From Pontederia crassipes (taxonomy: Eukaryota; Streptophyta; Magnoliopsida; Commelinales; Pontederiaceae): a DNA stretch of 64,000 bases. Below the pieces are notes generated by a model. That model searched no databases. It saw nothing but the letters and a program-made list of their open reading frames with translations, and was not told the origin of the DNA. The stretch spans positions 1,302,001 to 1,366,000 of the forward strand of contig JAUKPH010000026.1 in assembly GCA_030549335.1 (NCBI GenBank), written 5' to 3'. A program made the translations under genes and the position numbers. Shown one piece after another: positions 14,301 through 27,560 of this stretch; position 1 is the stretch's first letter, and the number at the start of each line of letters is the position of its first letter.

Positions 14301-17300
14301 AATTTCGCACACCCGAAAAATTTTTATCCGAGTCCATTTTTTCGTCCCAATCATTTCACCATGCATCAATAGGCACGAAAGCGTCGAAAATTTAGCATCT
14401 TTTGTCGGCGTAAAAAATTTCGTGTTTTTTGACCTTCTTGGTTGAAAACACCAGTAGAAGGCGCGCGCGCGAAATTTCGCACACCCAAAAAATTTTCATC
14501 CGAGTCCATTTTTTCGTCCCAATCATCTCACCATGCATCAACAGGCACGAAAGCGTCGAAAATTTGGCATCTTTTGACAGCGTAAAATTTTTTGCATTTT
14601 TTGACCATCTTGGCTGAAAACACCTGTAAAAGGCGCGCGCGCAAAATTTCGCACCCTCGAAAAATTTCGTTCCGAGTCCATTTTTTCGTCCCAATCATCT
14701 CACCATGAATCAATAGGCACAAAAACGTCGAAAATTTGGCACAGCGCAAAAAAATTCGCATTTTTGACCTTCTTGGCTGAAAGCACCAGTAAAAGGCGCG
14801 CGCGCGAAATTTCGCACCCCCGAAAAATTTTCATCCGAGTCCATTTTTTCATCCCAATCATCTCACCGTGCATCAACAGGCATGAAAGCGTCGAAAATTT
14901 GGCATCTTTTAACAGCGTAAAAATTTTTGCGTTTTTTGACCTTCTTGGCTGAAAACACCAGTAAAAGGCGCGCGCGCGAAATTTCGTACACCCGAAAAAA
15001 TTTTATCCGATTCCATTTTTTCGTCCCAATCATCTCACCATGCATCAACAGGCATGAAAGCGTCGAAAATTTGGCAACTTTTGACAGCATAAAAAATTCT
15101 GCATTTTTTGACCTTCTTGGCTGGAAACACCAGTAAAAGGCGCGCGCGCAAAATTTCGCACCCCCGAAAAATTTTCATCCGAGTCCATTTTTTCATCCCA
15201 AACATCTCACCATGCATCAACAGACATGAAAGTGTCGAAAATTTGGCATCTTTTGACAGCATAAAAAATTTCGTGTTTTTTGACCTTCTTGGTTGAAAAC
15301 ACTAGTACAAGGCGCGCGCGCGAAATTTCGCACACCCTAAAAATTTTCATCCGAGTCCATTTTTTCATCCCAATCATCTCACCACGCATCAACAGGCATG
15401 AAAGCGTTGAAAATTTGGCATATTTCGACAGCGTAAAAAATTTCGCATTTTTTGACCTTCTTGGCTGAAAACACCTGTAAAAGGCGCGCGCGCAAAATTT
15501 CGCACCCTCGAAAAATTTCGTTCCGAGTCCATTTTTTCGTCCCAGTCATCTCACCATCAATCAATAGGCACAAAAACGTCGAAAATTTGGCACAGCGCAA
15601 AAAAATTCGCGTTTTTGACCTTCTTGGCTGAAAGCACCAGTAAAAGGCGCGCGCGCGAAATTTCGCACCCCCGAAAAATTTTCATCCGAGTCCATTTTTC
15701 ATCCCAATCATCTCACCATGCATCAACAGGCATGAAAGCGTCGAAAATTTGGCATCTTTTAACAGCGTAAATTTTTTTGCGTTTTTTGACCTTCTTGGCT
15801 GAAAATACCAGTAAAAGGCGCGCGCGCGAAATTTTGCACACCCGAAAAATTTTCATCCAAGTCCATTTTTTCGTCCCAATCATCTCACCATGCATCAACA
15901 TGCATGAAAGCGTCGAAAATTTGGCATCTTTTGACAGCGTAAAATTTTTTGCATTTTTTGACCTTCTTGGCTGAAAATACCAGTAAAAGGCGCGCGCGCG
16001 ACATTTCGCACACTCGAAAAATTTTCATCCATGACCATTTTTTTGTCCCATTCTTCTCACCATGCATCAACAGGCACGAAAGCGTCAAAAATTTGGCATC
16101 TTTTGATAGCGTAAAAAATTTTGCGTTTTTTGACATTCTTGGCTGAAAACACCAGTAAAAGGCGCGCCCACGAAATTTCGCACCCCCGAAAAAATTTCAT
16201 CCGAGTCCATTTTTTCGTCCCAATCATCTCACAATGCATCAACAGGCACGAAAGCGTCGAAAATTTGGCATCTTATGACAGCGCAAAAAATTTCGCATTT
16301 TTTGTCCTTCTTGGCTGAAAACAGCAGTAAAAGGCGCGCGCGCGAAAATTTGCACCCCCAAAAAAATTTCATCCGAGTCCATTTTTTCGTCCCAATCATC
16401 TCACCATGCATCAACAGGCACGAAAGCATAAAAAATTTGGCATCTTTTGACAGCGGAAAAAATTTCGCGTTTTTTGACCTTCTTGGCTAAAAATAACAGT
16501 AAAAGGCGCGCGCGAGAAATTTCGCACACCCTAAAAATTTTCATCCGAGTCCATTTTTTCATCCCAATCATCTCACCACGCATCAACAGGCATGAAAGCG
16601 TCGAAAATTTGGCATATTTTGACAGCGTAAAAAATTTCGCGTTTTTTGACCTTCTTGGCTGAAAACACCAATAAAAGGCGCGCGCGCGAAATTTCGCACC
16701 ACCGGAAAATTTCGTTCCGAGCCCATTTTTTCGTCCCAATCATCTCACCATGCATCAACAGGCATGAAAGCGTCGAAAATTTGGCATCTTTTGACAGCGT
16801 AAAAAATTTCGCGTTTTTTGACCTTCTTGGCTGAAAACACCAGTAAAAGGCGCGCGCGCAAAATTTCGCACACCCGAAAAATTTTTATCCGAGTCCATTT
16901 TTTCGTCCCAATCATCTCACCATGCATCAATAGGCACGAAAGCGTCGAAAATTTAGCATCTTTTGTCGGTGTAAAAAATTTCGCATTTTTTGACCTTCTT
17001 GGCTGAAAACACCAGTAAAAGGCGGGCGCGCAAAATTTCGCACACCCGAAAAATTTTTATCCGAGTCCATTTTTTCATCCCAAACATCTCACCATGCATC
17101 AACAGACATGAAAGCGTCGAAAATTTGGCATCTTTTGACAGCGTAAAAAATTTCGTGTTTTTTGACCTTCTTGGTTGAAAACACCAGTAGAAGGCGCGCG
17201 CGCGAAATTTCGCACACCCGAAAAATTTTCATCCGAGTCCATTTTTTCGTCCCAATCATCTCACCATGCATCAACAGGCACGAAAGCGTCGAAAATTTGG

Positions 17301-18224
17301 CATCTTTTGACAGCGTAAAATTTTTTGCGTTTTTTGACCTTCTTGGCTGAAAACACCTGTAAAAGGCGCGCGCGCAAAATTTCGCACCCTCGAAAAATTT
17401 CGTTCCGAGTCCATTTTTTCGTCCCAATCATCTCACCATGAATCAATAGGCACAAAAATGTCAAAAATTTGGCACAGCGCAAAAAAATTCGCGTTTTTGA
17501 CCTTCTTAGCTGAAAGCACCAGTAAAAGGCGCGCGCGCGAAATTTCGCACCCCCGAATAATTTTCATCCGAGTCCATTTTTTCATCCCAATCATCTCACC
17601 ATGCATCAACAGGCATGAAAGCGTCGAAAATTTGGCATCTTTTAACAGCGTAAAAATTTTTGCGTTTTTTTACCTTCTTGGCTGAAAACACCAGTAAAAG
17701 GCGCGCGCGCGAAATTTCGCACACCCGAAAAATTTTCATCCAAGTCCATTTTTTCGTCCCAATCATCTCACCATGCATCAACAGGCATGAAAGCGTCGAA
17801 AATTTGGCATCTTTTGACAGCGTAAAAAATTCTGCATTATTTGACCTTCTTGGCTGAAAACACCAGTAAAAGGCGCGCGCGCGAAATTTCGCACACCCGA
17901 AAAATTTTCATCCATGTCCATTTTTTTGTCCCATTCTTCTCACCATGCATCAACAGGCACGAAAGCGTAAAAAATTTGGCATCTTTTGATAGCGTAAAAT
18001 TTTTTGCATTTTTTGACCTTCTTGGCTGAAAATACCAATAAAAGGCGCGCCCACGAAATTTCGCACCCCCGGAAAAATTTCATCCGAGTCCATTTTTTCG
18101 TCCCAATCATTTCACCATGCATCAACAGGCACGAAAGCGTCGAAAATTTGGCATCTTATGACAGCGCAAAAAATTTCGCATTTTTTGTCCTTCTTGGCTG
18201 AAAACACCAGTAAAAGGCGCGCGC

Positions 18225-18270
18225 GCGAAAATTTGCACCCCCAAAAAAATTTGGCATCTTTTGACAGCGG
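18225..18270 (+). other. Monomer seam: 69-base deletion at an A/T microhomology
   Basis: The monomer reads CCCCCAAAAAAATTTGGCATC, joining the first half of one module directly to a later AAATTTGGCATC. Compared with the matching copy at 20,455-20,540, exactly 69 bases (20,466-20,534) are absent, and AAAAAATTT is present at both edges. This accounts for the change of the HOR shift from 2,213 to 2,282 bases across this point. Confidence 0.85.
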
Positions 18271-18821
18271 AAAAAATTTCGCGTTTTTTGACGTTCTTGG
18301 CTGAAAATAACAGTAAAAGGCGCGCGCGAGAAATTTCGCACACCCTAAAAATTTTCATCCGAGTCCATTTTTTCATCCCAATCATCTCACCACGCATCAA
18401 CAGGCACGAAAGCGTCGAAAATTTGGCATATTTTGACAGCGTAAAAAATTTCGCGTTTTTTGATCTTCTTGGCTGAAAACACCAGTAAAAGGCGCGCGCG
18501 CGAAATTTCGCACCATCGGAAAATTTCGTTCCGAGCCCATTTTTTCGTCCCAATCATCTCACCATGCATCAACAGGCATGAAAGCGTCGAAAATTTGGCA
18601 TCTTTTGACAGCGTAAAAAATTTTGCGTTTTTTGACCTTCTTGGCTGAAAACACCAATAAAAGGCGCGCGCGCGAAATTTCGCACCCCCGAAAAATTTTG
18701 TTCCGAGTCCATTTTTTCGTCCCAATCATCTCACCATGCATCAATAGGCACGAAAGCGTCGAAAATTTAGCATCTTTTGTCGATGTAAAAAATTTCGCAT
18801 TTTTTGACCTTCTTGGCTGAA

Positions 18822-18860
18822 AACACCAGTAAAACACCAGTAAAAATTTCGCGTTTTTTG
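18822..18860 (+). other. Monomer seam with short local duplication
   Basis: ACACCAGTAAAACACCAGTAAAAA is a tandem copy of a 12-base segment that is fused to AAATTTCGCG. The CG-rich block, the ATGCATCAAC block and the first AAATTTGGCA module of that monomer are missing. The HOR shift changes from 2,282 to 2,390 bases near here, in agreement with a rearranged monomer. Confidence 0.75.
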
Positions 18861-21800
18861 ATCTTCTTGGCTGAAAACACCAGTAAAAGGCGCACGTGCG
18901 AAATTTCGCACCCCCGAAAAATTTTCATCCGAGTCCATTTTTTCATCCCAATCATCTCAACATGCATCAACAGGCATGAAAGCGTAAAAAATTTGGCATC
19001 TTTTGACAGCGTAAAAAATTTCATGTTTTTTTACCTTCTTGGTTGAAAACACCAGTAGAAGGCGTGCGCGCGAAATTTCGCACACCCGAAAAATTTTCAT
19101 CCGAGTCCATTTTTTCGTTCCAATCATCTCACCATGCATCAACAGGCACGAAAGCATTGAAAATTTAGCATCTTTTGACAGCGTAAAAAATTTTGCGTTT
19201 TTTGACCTTCTAGGCTGAAAACACCTGTAAAAGGCGCGCGCGCAAAATTTCGCACCCTCGAAAAATTTCGTTCCGAGTCCATTTTTTCGTCCCAATCATC
19301 TCACCATGAATCAACAGGCACAAAAACGTCAAAAATTTGGCACAGCGCAAAACAATTCGCGTTTTTTGACCATCTTGGCTGAAAGCACCAGTAAAAGGCG
19401 CGCGCGCGAAATTTCGCACCCCCGAAAAATTTTCATCCGAGTCCATTTTTTCGTCCCAATCATCTCACCATGCATCAACGGGCACGAAAGCGTCGAAAAT
19501 TTGGCATCTTTTGACAGTGTAAAAACTTTTGCGTTTTTTGATCTTCTTGGTTGAAAACACCAGTATAAGGCGCGCGCGCAAAATTTCGCACCCCCGGAAA
19601 ATTTCGTTCCGAGTCCATTTTTGCGTCCCAATCATCTCACCATGCATCAACAGGTACGAAAGCGTCGAAAATTTGGCATCTTTTGGCGGTGTAAAAAATT
19701 TCGCGTTTTTTGTCCTTCTTGGCTGAAAACACCAGTAAAAGGCGCGCGCGCGAAATTTTGCACCCCCAAAAAAATTTCATCCGAGTCCATTTTTTCATCC
19801 CAATCATCTCACCATGCATCAACAGGCATGAAAGCGTCGAAAATTTGGCATCTTTTAACAGCGTAAAAATTTTTGCGTTTTTTGACCTTCTTGGCTGAAA
19901 ACACCAGTAAAAGGCGCGCGCGCGAAATTTTGCACACCCGAAAAATTTTCATCCAAGTCCATTTTTTCGTCCCAATCATGTCACCATGCATCAACAGGCA
20001 TGAAAGCGTCGAAAATTTGGCATCTTTTGACAGCGTAAAAAATTCTGCATTTTTTGACCTTCTTGGCTGAAAACACCAGTAAAAGGCGCGCGCGCGAAAT
20101 TTCGCACACCCGAAAAATTTTCATCCATGTCCATTTTCTTGTCCCATTCTTCTCACCATGCATCAACAGGCACGAAAGCGTAAAAAAATTGGCATCTTTT
20201 GATAGCGTAAAATTTTTTGCATTTTTTGACCTTCTTGGCTGAAAATACCAATAAAAGGCGCGCCCACGAAATTTCGCACCCCCGGAAAAATTTCATCCGA
20301 GTCCATTTTTTCGTCCCAATCATTTCACCATGCATCAACAGGCACGAAAGCGTCGAAATTTTGGCATCTTATGACAGCGCAAAAAATTTCGCATTTTTTG
20401 TCCTTCTTGGCTGAAAACACCAGTAAAAGGCGCGCGGGCGAAAATTTGCACCCCCAAAAAAATTTCATCCGAGTCCATTTTTTCGTCCCAATCATCTCAC
20501 CATGCATCAACAGGCACGAAAACGTAAAAAATTTGGCATCTTTTGACAGCGGAAAAAATTTCGCGTTTTTTGACCTTCTTGGCTGAAAATAACAGTAAAA
20601 GGCGCGCGCGAGAAATTTCGCACACCCTAAAAATTTTCATCCGAGTCCATTTTTTCATCCCAATCATCTCACCACGCATCAACAGGCACGAAAGCGTCGA
20701 AAATTTGGCATATTTTGACAGCGTAAAAAATTTCGCGTTTTTTGACCTTCTTGGCTGAAAACACCAGTAAAAGGCGCGCGCGCGAAATTTCGCACCATCG
20801 GAAAATTTCGTTCCGAGCCCATTTTTTCGTCCCAATCATCTCACCATGCATCAACAGGCATGAAAGCGTCGAAAATTTGGCATCTTTTGACAGCGTAAAA
20901 AATTTCGCGTTTTTTGACCTTCTTGGCTGAAAACACCAATAAAAGGCGCGCGCGCGAAATTTCGCACCCCCGAAAAATTTTGTTCTGAGTCCATTTTTTC
21001 GTCCCAATCATCTCACCATGCATCAATAGGCACGAAAGCGTCGAAAATTTAGCATCTTTTGTCGGTGTAAAAAATTTCGCATTTTTTGACCTTCTTGGCT
21101 GAAAACACCAGTAAAAGGCGCGCGCGCAAAATTTTGCACACCCGATCCGAGTCCATTTTTTCGTCTCAATCATCTCACCATGCATCAACAGGCATGAAAG
21201 CGCCAAAAATTTGGCATCTTTTGACAGCGTAAAAAATTTTGCTTTTTTTGACCTTCTTGGTTGGAAACACCAGTAAAAGGCGCGCGTGCGAAATTTCGCA
21301 CCCCCGAAAAATTTTCATCCGAGTCCATTTTTTCATCCCAATCATCTCACCATGCATCAACAGGCATGAAAGCGTAAAAAATTTGGCATCTTTTGACAGC
21401 GTAAAAAATTTCATGTTTTTTTACCTTCTTGGTTGAAAACACCAGTAGAAGGCGTGCGCGCGAAATTTCGCACACCCGAAAAATTTTCATCCGAGTCCAT
21501 TATTTCGTTCCAATCATCTCACCATGCATCAACAGGCACGAAAGCATTGAAAATTTGGCATCTTTTGACAGCGTAAAAAATTTTGCATTTTTTGACCTTC
21601 TAGGCTGAAAACACCTGTAAAAGGCGCGCGCGCAAAATTTCGCACCCTCGAAAAATTTCGTTCCGAGTCCATTTTTTCGTCCCAATCATCTCACCATGAA
21701 TCAACAGGCACAAAAACGTCAAAAATTTGGCACAGCGCAAAACAATTCGCGTTTTTTGACCATCTTGGCTGAAAGCACCAGTAAAAGGCGCGCGCGCGAA

Positions 21801-22549
21801 ATTTCGCACCCCCGAAAAATTTTCATCCGAGTCCATTTTTTCGTCCCAATCATCTCACCATGCATCAACGGGCACGAAAGCGTCGAAAATTTGGCATCTT
21901 TTGACAGTGTAAAAACTTTTGCGTTTTTTGATCTTCTTGGTTGAAAACACCAGTATAAGGCGCGCGCGCAAAATTTCGCACCCCCGGAAAATTTCGTTCC
22001 GAGTCCATTTTTTCGTCCCAATCATCTCACCATGCATCAACAGGTACGAAAGCGTCGAAAATTTGGCATCTTTTGGCGGTGTAAAAAATTTCGCATTTTT
22101 TGATCTTCTTGGCTGAAAACACCAGTAAAAGGCGCGCGCGCGAAATTTCGCACCCCCGGAAAATTTTCACCCGAGTCCATTTTTTCGTCCCAATCATCTC
22201 ACCATGCATCAACAGACACGAATGCGTCGAAAATTTGGCATCTTTTGACAGTGTAAAATTTTTTGCGTTTTTTGACCTTCTTGGCTGAAAACACCAGTAA
22301 AACGCGCGCGCGCGAAATTTAGAACCCCTAGAAAATTTCGTTCCGAGTCCATTTTTTCGTCTCAATCATCTCACCATTCATCAACAGGCACGAAAGCGTC
22401 GAAAATTTAGCATCTTTTGGTGGTGTAAAAAATTTCGCATTTTTTGACCTTCTTGGCTGAAAACAATAGTAAAAGGCGCGCGCGAAATTTTGCACCCCCG
22501 GAAAATTTCGTTCCGAGTCTATTTTTTCGTCCCAATCATCTCACCATGC

Positions 22550-25500
22550 ATCAACAGGCACGAAAGAGTAAAAAATTTGGCATCTTTTGACAGCGTAAAA
22601 AATTTTGCGTTTTTTGACCTTCTTGGCTGAAAACACTAGTAAAAGGCGCGCGCGCGTAATTTCGCACACCCGAAAAATTTTCATCCGAGTCCGTTTTTTC
22701 GTCCCAATCATCTCACCATGCATCAACAAACACGAAAGCGTCGAAAATTTGGCATCTTTTGACAGCGTAAAAAATTTTTCATTTTTTGACCTTCTTGACT
22801 GAAAACACCAGTAAAAAGCACGTGCGCGAAATTTCGCACACCCGGAAAATTGCGTTCCGAGTCCATTTTTTCGTACCAATCATCTCACCATCAATCAACA
22901 GGCACGAAAGCGTCGAAAATTTGGCATCTTTTGACAGCGCAAAAAATTTCGTGTTTTTTGACCTTCTTGGCTTAAAACACCAGTAAAAGGCGCGCGCGCG
23001 AAATTTTGCACACCCGGAAAATTATCATCCGAGTCCATTTTTTCGTCCCAATCATCTCACCATGCATCAACAGGCACGAAAGCGTAAAAAATTTGGCATC
23101 TTTTGACAGTGTAAAAAATTTCGCGTTTTTGACCTTCTTGGCTGAAAACACCAGCAAAAGGCGCGCGCGAGAAATTTTGCACACCCTAAAAATTTTCATC
23201 CGAGTCCATTTTTTCATCCCAATCATCTCACCACGCATCAACAGGCACGAAGGCGTCGAAAATTTGGCATATTTTGACAGCGTAAAAAATTTCGCTTTTT
23301 TTGACCTTCTTGGCTGAAAACACCAGTAAAAGGCGCGCGCGCAAAATTTCGCACCACCGGAAAATTTCGTTCCAAGCCCATTTTTTCGTCCCAATCATCT
23401 CACCATGCATCAACAGGCACGAAAGCGTCGAAAACTTGGCATCTTTTGACAGCGTAAAAAATTTCACGTTTTTTGACCTTCTTGGCTGAAAACACTAAAA
23501 GGCGCGCACACGAAATTTTGCACCCCCGGAAAATTTCGTTCCGAGTCCATTTTTTCGTCCAAATCATCTCACCATGCATCAACAGGCACGAAAGCGTCGA
23601 AAATTTGGCATCTTTTGACGGCGTAAAAAATTTCGCATTTTTTGACCTTCTTGGCTAAAAACACCAGTAAAAGGCGCGCGCGCGAAATTTCGCACACCCG
23701 AAAAATTTTCACCCGTGTCCACTTTTTCATCCCAATCATCTCACCATGCATCAACAGGCACGAATGCGTCGAAAATTTGGCATCTTTTGACAGTGTAAAA
23801 AATTTTGCGTTTTTTGACCTTCTTGGCTGAAAACACCAGTAAAATGCGCGCGCGGGAAATTTAGAACCCCTAGAAAATTTCGTTCCGAGTCCATTTTTTG
23901 ACCTTCTTGGCTGAAAACAATAGTAAAAGGCGCGCGCGAAATTTTGCACCCCCGGAAAATTTCGTTCCGAGTCCATTTTTTCGTCCCAATCATCTCACCA
24001 TGCATCAACAGGCACGAAAGAGTAAAAAATTTGGCATCTTTTGACAGCGTAAAAATTTTTGCATTTTTTGACCTTCTTGGCTGAAAACACTAGTAAAAGG
24101 CGCGCGCGCGTAATTTCGCACACCCGAAAAATTTTCATCCGAGTCCGTTTTTTCGTCCCAATCATCTCACATGCATCAACAAACACGAAAGCGTCGAAAA
24201 TTTGGCATCTTTTGACAGCGTAAAAAATTTTGCATTTTTTGACCTTCTTGACTGAAAACACCAGTAAAAAGCACGTGCGCGAAATTTCGCACACCCGGAA
24301 AATTGCGTTCCGAGTCCATTTTTTCGTACCAATCATCTCACCATCAATCAACAGGCACGAAAGCGTCGAAAATTTGGCATCTTTTGACATCGCAAAAAAT
24401 TTCGTGTTTTTTGACCTTCTTGGCTTAAAACACCAGTAAAAGGCGCGCGCGCGAAATTTTGCACACCCGGAAAATTTTCATCCGAGTCCATTTTTTCGTC
24501 CCAATCATCTCACCATGCATCAACAGGCACGAAAGCGTCAAAAATTTGGCATCTTTTGACAGTGTAAAAAATTTCGCGTTTTTGACCTTCTTGGCTGAAA
24601 ACACCAGCAAAAGGCGCGCGCGAGAAATTTTGCACACCCTAAAAATTTTCATCCGAGTCCATTTTTTCATCCCAATCATCTCACCACGCATCAACAGGCA
24701 CGAAGGCGTCGAAAATTTGGCATATTTTGACAGCGTAAAAAATTTCGCTTTTTTTGACCTTCTTGGCTGAAAACACCAGTAAAAGGCGCGCGCGCAAAAT
24801 TTCGCACCACCGGAAAATTTCGTTCCAAGCCCATTTTTTCGTCCCAATCATCTCACCATGCATCAACAGGCACAAAAGCGTCGAAAACTTGGCATCTTTT
24901 GACAGCGTAAAAAATTTCACGTTTTTTGACCTTCTTGGCTGAAAACACTAAAAGGCGCGCACGCGAAATTTTGCACCCCCGGAAAATTTCATTCCGAGTC
25001 CATTTTTTCGTCCCAATCATCTCACCATGCATCAACAGGCACGAAAGCATCGAAAATTTAGCATCTTTTGACGGCGAAAAAAATTTCGCATTTTTTGACC
25101 TTCTTGGCTGAAAACACCTGTAAAAGGCGCGCGCGCGAAATTTCGCACCCCCGGAAAATTTCGTTCCGAGTCCATTTTTTCGTCCCAATCATCTCACCAT
25201 GCATCAACAGGCATGAAAGCATCGAAAATTTGGCATCTTTTGACAGCGTAAAAAATTTTGCATTTTTTGACCTTCTTGGCTGAAAACACCTGTAAAAGGC
25301 GTGCGCGCGAAATTTCGCACCCCCGGAAAATTACGTTCCGAGTCCATTTTTTCGTCCCAATCATCTCACCATGAATCAACAGGCATGAAAGCGTAAAAAA
25401 TTTGGCATCTTTTGACAGCACAAAAAATTTCGCGTTTTTTGACCTTCTTGGCTGAAAACACCAGTAAAAGGCGCGCGCGCGAAATTTCGCACCCCCGGAA

Positions 25501-27560
25501 AATTTTCACCCGAGTCCATTTTTTCGTCCCAATCATCTCACCATGCATCAACAGACACGAATGCGTCGAAAATTTGGCATCTTTTGACAGTGTAAAAAAT
25601 TTTGCGTTTTTTGACCTTCTTGGCTGAAAACACCAGTAAAATGCGCGCGCGGGAAATTTAGAACCCCTAGAAAATTTCGTTCCGAGTCCATTTTTTCGTC
25701 CCAATCATTTCACCATTCATCAACAGGCACGAAAGCGTCGAAAATTTAGCATGTTTTGGTGGTGTAAAAAATTTCGCATTTTTTGACCTTCTTGGCTGAA
25801 AACAATAGTAAAAGGCGCGCGCGAAATTTTGCACCCCAGGAAAATTTCGTTCCGAGTCCATTTTTTCGTCCCAATCATCTCACCATGCATCAACAGGCAC
25901 GAAAGAGTAAAAAATTTGGCATCTTTTGACAGCGTAAAAAATTTTGCATTTTTTGACCTTCTTGGCTGAAAACACTAGTAAAAGGCGCGCGCGCGTAATT
26001 TCGCACACCCGAAAAATTTTCATCCGAGTCCGTTTTTTCGTCCCAATCATCTCACATGCATCAACAAACACGAAAGCGTCGAAAATTTGGCATCTTTTGA
26101 CAGCGTAAAAATTTTTGCATTTTTTGACCTTCTTGACTGAAAACACCAGTAAAAAGCACGTGCGCGAAATTTCGCACACCCGGAAAATTGCGTTCCGAGT
26201 CCATTTTTTCGTACCAATCATCTCACCATCAATCAACAGGCACGAAAGCGTCGAAAATTTGGCATCTTTTGACAGCGCAAAAAATTTCGTGTTTTTTGAC
26301 CTTCTTGGCTTAAAACACCAATAAAAGGCGCGCGCGCGAAATTTTGCACACCCGGAAAATTTTCATCCGAGTCCATTTTTTCGTCCCAATCATCTCACCA
26401 TGCATCAACAGGCACGAAAGCGTCGAAAATTTGGCATCTTTTGACAGTGTAAAAAATTTCGCGTTTTTGACCTTCTTGGCTGAAAACACCAGCAAAAGGC
26501 GCGCGCGAGAAATTTTGCACACCCTAAAAATTTTCATCCGAGTCCATTTTTTCATCCCAATCATCTCACCACGCATCAACAGGCACGAAGGCGTCGAAAA
26601 TTTGGCATATTTTGACAGCGTAAAAAATTTCGCTTTTTTTGACCTTCTTGGCTGAAAACACCAGTAGAAGGCGCGCGCGCGAAATTTTGCACCACTAGAA
26701 AATTTCGTTCCAAGCCCATTTTTTTGTCCCAATCATCTCACCATGCATCAACAGGCACGAAAGCGTCGAAAACTTGGCATCTTTTGACAACGTAAAAAAT
26801 TTCACATTTTTTGACCTTCTTGGCTGAAAACACTACAAGGCGCGCACGCGAAATTTCGCACCCCCGGAAAATTTCGTTCCGAGTCCATTTTTTTGTCCCA
26901 ATCATCTCACCATGCAACAACAGGCACGAAAGTGTCGAAAATTTGGCATCTTTTGACGGCGTAAAAAATTTCGCATTTTTTGACCTTCTTGGCTGAAAAC
27001 ACCAGCAAAAGGCGCGCGCGGGAAATTTCGCACACCCGAAAAATTTTCACCCGAGTCCACTTTTTCATCCCAATCATCTCACCATGCATCAACAGGCACG
27101 AAAGCGTAAAAAATTTGGCATCTTTTGACAGCATAAAAAATTTTGCATTTTTTGACCTTCTTGGCTGAAAACACCTGTAAAAGGCGCGCGCGCGAAATTT
27201 CGCACCCCCGGAAAATTTCGTTCCGAGTCCATTTTTTCGTCCCAATCATCTCACCATGAATCAACAGGCACGAAAGCGTAAAAAAATTTGGCATCTTTTG
27301 ATAGCACAAAAAATTTCGCGTTTTTTGACCTTCTTGGCTGAAAACACCAGTAAAAGGCGCGCGCGCGAAATTTCGCACCCCCGGAAAATTTTCACCCGAG
27401 TCCATTTTTTCATCCCAATCATCTCACCATGCATCAACAGGCACGAATGCATCGAAAAATTGGCATCTTTTGACAGTGTAAAAAATTTTGCGTTTTTTGA
27501 CCTTCTTGGCTGAAAAGACCAGTAAAACGCGCGCGCGAAATTTAGAACCCCCGGAAAATT
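22550..27560 (+). repeat. sat1 HOR domain C, 1,453/1,885-bp copies
   Basis: Three consecutive copies of a multi-monomer unit are marked by monomers carrying GTAATTTCGCAC, AAAAAGCACGTGCGCG, TTTCGCTTTTTTTGACC and AAATTTAGAACCCC. Corresponding positions lie 1,453 bases apart between copies 1 and 2 (for example 23,006 and 24,459) and 1,885 bases apart between copies 2 and 3 (24,459 and 26,344). The difference, 432 bases, equals two monomers plus the 88-base deletion found at 23,895 in the first copy. The third copy is incomplete. Limits are approximate. Confidence 0.8.
23875..23915 (+). other. Monomer seam: 88-base deletion at CATTTTTT
   Basis: GAGTCCATTTTTT is fused directly to GACCTTCTTGG, skipping the intervening part of the monomer. 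The corresponding copy near 25,670-25,800 has 88 extra bases (25,697-25,784), flanked on both sides by CATTTTTT. Confidence 0.85.

Larger units (their letters stand above)
9560..22300 (+). repeat. sat1 HOR domain B, ~2,734-bp period with shortened copies
   Basis: A monomer with an 8-base deletion reads TTTGGCACAGCGC and is paired with ATGAATCAA in place of ATGCATCAA. It occurs at about 10,121, 12,005, 12,857, 14,739, 15,590, 17,472, 19,340 and 21,730. The spacings are 1,884, 852, 1,882, 851, 1,882, 1,868 and 2,390, so a unit of about 2,734 bases (1,883 + 851) is repeated and later copies have lost monomers. Many other variants follow the same 2,733-2,735 shift between 9.6 and 17.7 kb. Shifts of 2,213, 2,282 and 2,390 apply between 17.7 and 22.1 kb. 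The changes in shift are explained by discrete deletions such as the one at 18,250. Limits are approximate. Confidence 0.85.
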
